A DNA stretch of 10,950 bases, taken from Spirochaetaceae bacterium. Lineage in GTDB: Bacteria; Spirochaetota; Spirochaetia; Treponematales; Breznakiellaceae. Below the pieces are notes generated by a model. The model worked only from the letters and a program-made list of their open reading frames with translations. It did no database searches and had not been told where the DNA came from. Positions within the stretch are counted from its first letter, which is position 1, and each line of letters starts with the position of its first letter. Where the stretch lies: NCBI GenBank assembly GCA_031278575.1, contig JAITKD010000135.1:1-10950 (forward strand), written 5' to 3'. The position numbers and the translations under genes are program-made. Below, one piece after another: positions 6,103 to 10,950 of the stretch.

Positions 6103-7875
6103 ATGTTGTACCCTGGCGCCCGTATTTTAATCGAGGCCCTTGTTGAACAGGGGGTGGATACGGTATTTGGATTCCCCGGCGGGGCGGTTTTGTTTATATA
6201 CGATGAATTATTTAAACACCGGGACCGGATCCGGCATATCCTGGTGAGCCACGAACAGCACGCCGCCCATGCGGCGGATGGTTACGCCCGGTCTACCGGA
6301 AAGGTGGGGGTATGTATCGCCACCTCAGGCCCCGGCGCGACCAACCTGGTAACCGGCATCGCCACCGCCGCCATGGACTCGGTGCCCTTAGTGGCGATCA
6401 CCGGGAATGTCTCCGTTCCCCTCCTGGGTAAGGACAGTTTTCAGGAGGTGGACATCGCCGGGATCACCATGCCCGTGGTCAAGCACAACTGGATCGTCAA
6501 GGACGTAAAGGATCTGGCCGAGGTGATCCGGGAGGCCTTTATCGTGGCCCGGACCGCCCGGCCCGGCCCGGTACTCATCGATATACCCAAGGACATCACC
6601 TCCGCCATGGGGGAATGGCTCCCCCCGGACGATTCGGGGCGGAAAGGGCAGGCAAAAAAGCGGGCCCTGCCGTCCCTTCCCGCCGCCGCGGAAGGGACGG
6701 CAGGGGACGACGCCATAGGGGCCCGGGCCCGGCGGCTCCTGGAACGGGTCAGGGGAGCCACCTATACCGAGGAGGACCTAAACCGGGCGGCGGAACTCCT
6801 GGGGGGCGCCCAGCGGCCGGTGATCTACGCCGGGGGCGGCGTCAGCATCTCCAACGCCTCCGGGGAACTCACCCAACTGGCGGAACGGCTCAACGCCCCG
6901 GTGGCCTTGAGCCTCATGGGGATCGGGACCATTCCCCGGGAACACCGGCTTTGTACGGGGCTCATCGGGATGCACGGCACCGTGGCCTCCAACAAGGCGG
7001 TCCAGAAGGCGGACCTCCTGGTGGCCGTCGGAGCCCGGTTTTCCGACCGGGTTACCAGCCGGGCCGATAAATTTGCCAAGGGGGCGAAGATCCTGCACCT
7101 CGACATCGATCCCGCGGAGATCAACAAAAACATCCGGACCGAAGCCTGGGTAGTGGGGGATATCAAGGATATTATCCGGAAACTCCTTAAAAAACTCCCC
7201 CCGGCGGTAAAAACCGACTGGAACGGGGAAATCGAAAAATGGAAAACCCATGTTCCCGCGGCCCATCACCGAAAAACCAAGCTCCACCCCCGGTTTGTCA
7301 TTGAGGAAACCGCCCGGGGCCTGGGTTATGACGCCCTGGTGGCCACCGACGTGGGGCAGCATCAGATATGGACCGCCCAGTTTTACCCCTTCTCCAAACC
7401 CCGTTCCTTCCTCACCTCCGGGGGCTTGGGGACCATGGGCTTCGGCCTGGGGGCAATCCTGGGGGCGAAAATAGCGAACCCCAAACGGCCCGCGGCGCTT
7501 TTTACCGGGGACGGTTCCTTCAGGATGAACTGCGCCGAAATGGCAACCGTCGCCGCCTACGGGCTTCCCATCCTGATCCTGATCTTCAACAACCGGACCT
7601 TGGGGATGGTCCGGCAGTGGCAGTCGCTTTTTTACGATGAACGTTACGCGGAGACCACCCTGGACCGGTCCCCGGATTTTGTCAAACTCGCCGGAGCCTA
7701 CGGGCTTTCAGGTTACCGGGCGGATGACGAGGATTCCTTCCGGACGGCGCTGGACGGGGCCTGGAAGGAACTGGCCCGGGGAAGGGCGGCGCTGATTGAC
7801 GCCCACATTGATCAGAACGAAAAGGTCCTGCCCATGGTTCCCGGGGGAAGACCCATAGACGAACAGATTTTATAG
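6103..7875 (+). CDS. ilvB: Acetolactate synthase large (catalytic) subunit
   Basis: 590 residues. A thiamine-diphosphate enzyme that joins pyruvate with pyruvate or 2-oxobutyrate, the first shared step of valine and isoleucine synthesis. The N-terminal TPP domain has FGFPGGAV (22-29) and the catalytic glutamate E51 in SHEQHAAHAADGYAR. The C-terminal TPP motif runs from GDG (469-471) to NN (496-497), followed by the acetohydroxyacid-synthase-typical LGMVRQWQSLFY and RYAETTL. AGGAGG (6087-6092) overlaps the ilvD stop and sits 10 bases before the ATG. The linker between the first and middle domains (about residues 170-245) is roughly 30 residues longer than in E. coli IlvI and contains a perfect DNA palindrome. 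No small regulatory subunit gene (ilvN/ilvH) follows, which is unusual for a biosynthetic enzyme; it may be encoded elsewhere. Last gene of the operon. Confidence 0.94.
   Translation: MLYPGARILIEALVEQGVDTVFGFPGGAVLFIYDELFKHRDRIRHILVSHEQHAAHAADGYARSTGKVGVCIATSGPGATNLVTGIATAAMDSVPLVAITGNVSVPLLGKDSFQEVDIAGITMPVVKHNWIVKDVKDLAEVIREAFIVARTARPGPVLIDIPKDITSAMGEWLPPDDSGRKGQAKKRALPSLPAAAEGTAGDDAIGARARRLLERVRGATYTEEDLNRAAELLGGAQRPVIYAGGGVSISNASGELTQLAERLNAPVALSLMGIGTIPREHRLCTGLIGMHGTVASNKAVQKADLLVAVGARFSDRVTSRADKFAKGAKILHLDIDPAEINKNIRTEAWVVGDIKDIIRKLLKKLPPAVKTDWNGEIEKWKTHVPAAHHRKTKLHPRFVIEETARGLGYDALVATDVGQHQIWTAQFYPFSKPRSFLTSGGLGTMGFGLGAILGAKIANPKRPAALFTGDGSFRMNCAEMATVAAYGLPILILIFNNRTLGMVRQWQSLFYDERYAETTLDRSPDFVKLAGAYGLSGYRADDEDSFRTALDGAWKELARGRAALIDAHIDQNEKVLPMVPGGRPIDEQIL
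6665..6705. repeat. Perfect 16-bp inverted repeat inside ilvB
   Basis: The left arm CCCTGCCGTCCCTTCC (6665-6680) and its exact complement (6690-6705) flank a 9-base loop. It lies in frame in ilvB (about residues 188-201), within a low-complexity linker (Ala, Gly, Pro, Ser) that is longer than in relatives. It could be an in-frame palindromic insertion, comparable in style to the palindromic elements known in Rickettsia genes. No second copy is present in this window. Confidence 0.75.
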
Positions 7876-7882
7876 AAGGCCG

Positions 7883-7927
7883 GGTTTCAAAATTACGGTT
7901 TTTGAACCGCCCTATTTGAGTTTTTTT
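7883..7927. terminator. Candidate bidirectional terminator between ilvB and the convergent gene
   Basis: The 36-base gap after the ilvB stop contains a perfect CGGTT-TTTG-AACCG hairpin (7896-7909), which overlaps an alternative longer stem GGTT(T)CAAAA pairing with TTTTG-AACC. A run of seven T (7921-7927) follows 11 bases later on the plus strand, inside the last codons of the convergent gene. On the minus strand the hairpin is followed by TAATTTT. The stem is short, so strength is uncertain. Confidence 0.4.
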
Positions 7928-8502
7928 AGCCTGCTCAAAAAAAGGAGGCTGTTGGCTTCTCCCATGGCCTTGAGCCGCTCAAAATCCTCTTTGGCTTCCG
8001 TATCGGACCCCGAAAGGACCAGATCCCTCCCCCGGCGGCGGTACCACAGGTAGTGTTTGTACCGGATGTGGAGCCGGTGTTCCTGGGCCCCTTCGAGGCG
8101 GTGTTCCAAAAACTCCGCCAGGGTGATATGGTTATCCTCCCCGGCGAGCCAGTAGATATCCTCATTGGTAAAAAACAGAACCACCCGCCGGAACCCTTCC
8201 CCCAGGGCCGTGTCGTTTCTAAAACCCTCAAAGATCAGGTTTTGTTTTCCCAGGCTTAAATCATACCCCTCAAGCCGGAGCTGCTTCCGCAATTCCGTTA
8301 TTTCCCGGCGAATTTTGTTGACTGTTTCGGGGTTTCCCCGATTTATCTGAAGATAGGACCGCCACGTCCGTAATTGACTTTCATATAGATAGAATTCCTT
8401 GGTTCTGCTTAAAAACAGGGTGGTTTCCGAGAGCAGTTTCCAAACATCCGGGAGAAAATCTTGAAAAACCTGTTCCAGCAAAAACGATTTTTTTTTACCC
8501 AT
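7912..8502 (-). CDS. Hypothetical protein, unrecognised
   Basis: 196 residues; I do not recognise the family. The protein is charged and looks soluble, with no signal peptide or membrane segment. The first 100 residues appear mostly helical, with a basic helix around 60-80 (VNKIRREITELRKQL). The middle has alternating hydrophobic strands (RVVLFFTNEDIYWLAGEDNHI, about 107-127), followed by an aromatic, arginine-rich stretch (HIRYKHYLWYRRRGRDL, 145-161). A reading-frame length near 200 codons, a start with AGGAT seven bases before the ATG, and a codon use more AT-rich than the operon support a real gene. Codons 3-5 are an uninterrupted run of nine A (8488-8496 on the opposite strand), a possible slippage site. 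The repeat element begins 21 bases upstream and may supply part of the promoter. It converges on ilvB. Confidence 0.7.
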   Translation of the reverse strand: MGKKKSFLLEQVFQDFLPDVWKLLSETTLFLSRTKEFYLYESQLRTWRSYLQINRGNPETVNKIRREITELRKQLRLEGYDLSLGKQNLIFEGFRNDTALGEGFRRVVLFFTNEDIYWLAGEDNHITLAEFLEHRLEGAQEHRLHIRYKHYLWYRRRGRDLVLSGSDTEAKEDFERLKAMGEANSLLFLSRLKKLK

Positions 8503-8516
8503 CTTCTATCCTGAAA

Positions 8517-8545
8517 ATAATCTAAGGAAGCACTGATTTATTCAA
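8517..8545 (-). promoter_or_regulatory. Candidate hybrid promoter spanning the repeat edge
   Basis: On the minus strand TTGAAT (8540-8545, inside repeat copy B) and GATTAT (8517-8522, just outside it) are 17 bases apart. The spacer is exactly the terminal part of the repeat. If used, the element provides the -35 box for the hypothetical gene starting at 8502. Both boxes are imperfect. Confidence 0.3.
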
Positions 8546-8684
8546 TCGAGAATTCGCCAACTGCGTTGGCGCAATCGGCGCCGCTTTAACGCAAGGTAAA
8601 CAAAGTTTACCCCATTTGCGCAATGAAATGAGCAAATACATTAGGGAAACGCGATGAGCGTCAAGTTAATCAGCGTTTCCCTAA
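8523..8684 (+). mobile_element. MITE-like dispersed repeat, copy B (complete)
   Basis: A 162-base element without a coding region. The ends are related inverted repeats: the left end TAAGGAAGCACTGATT (8523-8538) matches the reverse complement of the right end (8668-8683) at 13 of 16 positions, and both ends carry TA, consistent with a TA target duplication. Bases 8523-8638 equal copy A in inverted orientation with one mismatch. Inside are GGTAAAC/GTTTACC (8595-8601, 8605-8611), CGCCAAC/GTTGGCG (8555-8561, 8565-8571) and, near the right end, a perfect 12-bp inverted repeat TTAGGGAAACGC (8641-8652) with its complement at 8673-8684. The resemblance to transposon ends suggests mobilisation in trans by an unlinked transposase; no transposase is encoded here. 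Confidence 0.72.
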
Positions 8685-8744
8685 AAATTTACCCCAGGTA
8701 ATTTTTTGTGGGTTCTCATTTACTATTATAGTATATAATAAAAG
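8685..8744 (+). promoter_or_regulatory. AT-rich promoter region of the metallophosphoesterase gene
   Basis: A perfect -10 box TATAAT (8734-8739) lies five bases before the ATG at 8745. The near-adjacent palindrome TACTAT-T-ATAGTA (8721-8733) could be an operator. No convincing -35 box and no Shine-Dalgarno sequence were found, so a leaderless message is likely. Confidence 0.5.
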
Positions 8745-9515
8745 ATGACAACCATGCGAATTTTGGTGATTTCCGATATACATGCCAACTTGGCCGCCTT
8801 TACCGCGGTGCTGAACCGCACCAGGGAGGAGCGGGATCGTATCCTCTGCCTGGGGGATCTGGTGGGATACGGCCCGGATCCCAACGAATGTGTGGAACTT
8901 GCGGCGGAGGTTTCGACCCTTATCCTGGGGGGAAACCACGATCTTGCCGCGGGAGAGGTCATTACGGCCCGGGACTTTTCCCCCCACGCGAAAAAATCCC
9001 TCAAGTGGACCCGTTCGGTCCTTTCGGCGGCGAACAAGGCCCGTCTTTCCCGGCTTGAACCCCGGCATAGATACCCCTGCGCCCCGGAGCCGATCCTGCT
9101 CTCCCACGGGGGGCCTGAGGATCCCCTCTGGAGTTATATCTTCTCCGAAGCCGACGCGGAAATCGCCTTTTCGGGGGCTGACTTTTCCCGCTGTTTTTTC
9201 GGTCATACCCACCTTCCTTCGTCTTTTATCCGGCGCGTCCCCGAAGGCGGCGCCGGGCTCCCCCGTATTACCGGCTGTTACGGCCCCCCGGATATGACCG
9301 TGGAAACCAGGGGCCGGAATGACCGGTTCCTCCTCAACCCCGGAAGCGTCGGCTTCCCCCGGAATGCCGATGAAGCTCCTTCCTGGGAGAGGCGCTTTCA
9401 CGCGGTTGCCCGGTACGCCCTTTTTGATTCGGAAACCGGGCTTTGGCAATTCAAGGGAATCGAATACGATATGGGGGATACAATAGAACGAATGATACAA
9501 TTCGGGTTATGGTGA
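8745..9515 (+). CDS. Calcineurin-like metallophosphoesterase (YfcE/MJ0936-like)
   Basis: 256 residues. A two-metal phosphoesterase of the Metallophos_2 type; the substrate cannot be told from sequence, though relatives act on phosphodiesters or small phosphorylated compounds. All metal-ligand motifs are in order: D11-x-H13 (SDIHAN), GDLVGYGP with D38, GNHD (63-66), H121 in LSHGG, and GHTH (153-156). LNPGSVGFPRN near the C-terminus is typical of the group. Cytosolic, with no signal peptide. Two in-frame ATGs compete, 8745 and 8754; homologues usually begin MRILVISD (8754). The TATAAT five bases before 8745 and the lack of any ribosome site favour a leaderless start at 8745. It sits alone between the repeat element and the convergent fprA, with 28 bases between the two stop codons and no clear terminator. 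Confidence 0.88.
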   Translation: MTTMRILVISDIHANLAAFTAVLNRTREERDRILCLGDLVGYGPDPNECVELAAEVSTLILGGNHDLAAGEVITARDFSPHAKKSLKWTRSVLSAANKARLSRLEPRHRYPCAPEPILLSHGGPEDPLWSYIFSEADAEIAFSGADFSRCFFGHTHLPSSFIRRVPEGGAGLPRITGCYGPPDMTVETRGRNDRFLLNPGSVGFPRNADEAPSWERRFHAVARYALFDSETGLWQFKGIEYDMGDTIERMIQFGLW

Positions 9516-9543
9516 GGTTCTAAAAATCCCCACCCTCCGGGCG

Positions 9544-10758
9544 TCAGCCTCCTTTGACGGCTTTGGCCAGGTTCCTGCCCGCTTCTTCCAGGGCCGCGAG
9601 ATCCTCCCCCTTGGGGGCGCCGGCCCATTCCCGGGAGTCCCGGCTGGTCCATTTGAGCCCCTCAATAGCCGCCTCGTATTCTTTTTTGGCGCCCCCAACC
9701 CAGCCCCAGGAACCGATCCGCAGGACCGTTTTCCCGTAAATATGTTTCCGGCGGAAAATATCCAGCACATAGGCCATAGGGGGGAACATGGCGTACTCGT
9801 AGGTGGGCATGGCCAGGACCAAACCGGCGCTTTTATAGGCGTCCGCCAAAACCCAGGATACGTTTTCATCGGGGATCCGGTGTATCGAATAGGGAATTCC
9901 CTGGCTTTCTATGCCCCGGATCACCGCGTCCAGGCCCTGTTTGGTATTGCCGTACATGGAACCCCAAATCACGGCAATTTCTTTTTCCGCCGGGCCCCTG
10001 GCATAGGCGGCATACCGGAGATACCGGTCAATGATGGTTTGGGGGTTTTTCCGCCACACCATGCCGTGGCTGGGGGCGACGACCTTGATGGGAAGCCCGG
10101 CGAGTTTCTGTATCCCCCGTTCCACAAAAACCGAAAAGGAAGAAACAATATTGGCATAATACCGGAGGGTTTCTTTTTCAAAAGAAGCCAACTCCTCCGG
10201 GGTAAATTCATCGTCAAAAAACTTATCCCCCAGGGCGCCGAAGGAACCAAAGGCGTCACAGGAGAACACCGTCCCCGAAAGGGGCTCCCAGGTAACCATG
10301 GTTTCGGGCCAATGGATGTTGGGGGTTTCAAAGAAGGTGAGCGCCTTTCCCCACCCAAGGTCCAGGGCATCCCCGTCTTTTACCGCCCGCAGCCCCCGGT
10401 CGATATGGTAAAAGGATTTTATCAGGTTTACCCCTTTGGGCGTGGCGAGGATCTCCGCCCGGGGGTTCTTTTCCCGGAATTCCCGGAGCCACCCGGTATG
10501 ATCCGGTTCAAGGTGGTTGAGGATAAGGTAATCCACCGAACCAAAATCGAGGCCCGCCGACGCCAGGGCCGTTTCCACCTGTCCCGATGCGTCGGACCAG
10601 TCCCGGAAAAGGTCGATGAGGGCGATTTTTTCCCCCTTAACCACATAAGAATTAAGAGAAACCCCCTGGGGAATGGGCCAAATCCCCTCAAATAAATCGG
10701 CGGTTTCAATATCCGCGTGGATCCCATAAATAAAATCAGAAATAGAATATGCTTTCAT
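9544..10758 (-). CDS. fprA: A-type flavodiiron protein (FprA family)
   Basis: 404 residues, a typical length for the two-domain class without an added rubredoxin domain. It reduces oxygen to water and/or nitric oxide to nitrous oxide in the cytosol, with electrons usually supplied by rubredoxin. The N-terminal metallo-beta-lactamase-like domain (1-250) has the diiron ligands H82-x-E84-x-D86-H87, H149, D168 and H231. The C-terminal flavodoxin-like domain (about 258-400) starts with the FMN phosphate loop WGSMYGNT (265-272) and has the PTYEYAMFPP loop and a SWGWVGGA loop. The ATG at 10758 is preceded by AGGGG three bases away. Neither rubredoxin nor its reductase is in the window. The role fits an anaerobe that must protect oxygen-sensitive Fe-S enzymes. 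Two inverted repeats upstream suggest regulation. Confidence 0.93.
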   Translation of the reverse strand: MKAYSISDFIYGIHADIETADLFEGIWPIPQGVSLNSYVVKGEKIALIDLFRDWSDASGQVETALASAGLDFGSVDYLILNHLEPDHTGWLREFREKNPRAEILATPKGVNLIKSFYHIDRGLRAVKDGDALDLGWGKALTFFETPNIHWPETMVTWEPLSGTVFSCDAFGSFGALGDKFFDDEFTPEELASFEKETLRYYANIVSSFSVFVERGIQKLAGLPIKVVAPSHGMVWRKNPQTIIDRYLRYAAYARGPAEKEIAVIWGSMYGNTKQGLDAVIRGIESQGIPYSIHRIPDENVSWVLADAYKSAGLVLAMPTYEYAMFPPMAYVLDIFRRKHIYGKTVLRIGSWGWVGGAKKEYEAAIEGLKWTSRDSREWAGAPKGEDLAALEEAGRNLAKAVKGG

Positions 10759-10783
10759 AGGCCCCTGAAAAAAATACCGCCAA

Positions 10784-10811
10784 AACAGAAATAATTATCC
10801 GCTTTTCTGTT
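10784..10811 (-). promoter_or_regulatory. Candidate fprA promoter with flanking inverted repeat
   Basis: A perfect inverted repeat AACAGAAA (10784-10791) / TTTCTGTT (10804-10811) brackets a minus-strand -10-like GATAAT (10794-10799). A weak -35 (TTACCT) lies 17 bases further upstream. An operator around the -10 is plausible but unproven. Confidence 0.35.
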
Positions 10812-10822
10812 ATTTGAGGTAA

Positions 10823-10860
10823 TTTCAAAACACCATGATCCCCAGATCACTGTTTTGAAA
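10823..10860. repeat. Two-tier stem-loop upstream of fprA
   Basis: The outer arms TTTCAAAACA (10823-10832) and TGTTTTGAAA (10851-10860) are perfectly complementary. Within the loop, TGATC (10836-10840) and GATCA (10845-10849) form a second stem with a CCCA loop. On the plus strand a short T-run follows eight bases later (10869-10873... region GATTTTTGG), so it could be a terminator of an unseen plus-strand transcript or an operator for fprA. Confidence 0.5.
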
Positions 10861-10950
10861 CCGGTTGATTTTTGGAAAAAGCGGCCAAAATCCTATTCTT
10901 CCCTTCAAATTAAGAAAACTTTCCCTCAACAAACGTTTTGAGAAAGCCTC
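10861..10950. other. Gene-free, AT-rich end of the window
   Basis: No coding region, RNA gene or clear signal was identified. A short self-complementary AAACGTTT near 10932 lies within CTCAA...TTGAG. The neighbouring gene must lie beyond the window. Confidence 0.4.

Noticed and set aside
8639..8690. tRNA or small structured RNA in the hairpin-rich element end
   Set aside because: There is no cloverleaf, anticodon arm or CCA end; the symmetry is explained by inverted repeats of the element.
8686..8707. AT-rich hairpin AAATTTACC / GGTAATTTTTT as a terminator
   Set aside because: The stem has a bulge and only four solid GC-containing pairs, and no plus-strand gene ends upstream of it; it more likely belongs to the promoter region.
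9742..10695. 317-codon open frame antisense to fprA
   Set aside because: fprA has all diiron ligands and the flavodoxin domain on the other strand; this frame is its shadow.

Overview
The window reads as a bacterial chromosome segment, most likely from a host-associated anaerobic spirochaete of the Treponema kind. This is an impression from protein style, gene content and the very patchy base composition, not a proven assignment. Signs of an anaerobic lifestyle are an A-type flavodiiron protein (FprA) and a dihydroxyacid dehydratase with a VPGH motif where [2Fe-2S] relatives have a cysteine.

Layout. 1-117 is one copy of a dispersed repeat, and its edge forms the stop codon of marC (minus strand, 114-731). 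A 232-base gap rich in inverted repeats follows. Next is a two-gene minus-strand operon (964-3124): a radical SAM protein of the TIGR03916 type and its obligate partner of the TIGR03915 type. This is a widespread but functionally unassigned pair thought to act on DNA. From a shared divergent region (3125-3254) a plus-strand operon runs the other way: leuB, ilvD, ilvB (3255-7875), encoding branched-chain amino acid enzymes, with no ilvN or ilvC in the window. A small convergent hypothetical gene (7912-8502, minus) ends against ilvB. Its upstream side holds the second, complete copy of the repeat in inverted orientation (8523-8684). A metallophosphoesterase gene (8745-9515, plus) and a convergent fprA (9544-10758, minus) follow. 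The last 192 bases carry no gene but contain two inverted repeats upstream of fprA.

How it fits together. LeuB, IlvD and IlvB supply leucine, isoleucine and valine synthesis steps. FprA would remove oxygen or NO, which would protect Fe-S enzymes such as IlvD and the radical SAM protein. The radical SAM/partner pair is the least understood part. Both proteins carry a short QxxLF-type motif resembling sliding-clamp binding peptides, and the radical SAM protein also has a helix-hairpin-helix DNA-binding segment.

Other points of interest are a MITE-like 162-bp element whose second copy lies at the marC stop codon, a perfect 16-bp-arm palindrome inside an extra linker of ilvB, and three genes whose -10-like boxes sit only 5-7 bases before the start codon, suggesting leaderless transcripts.
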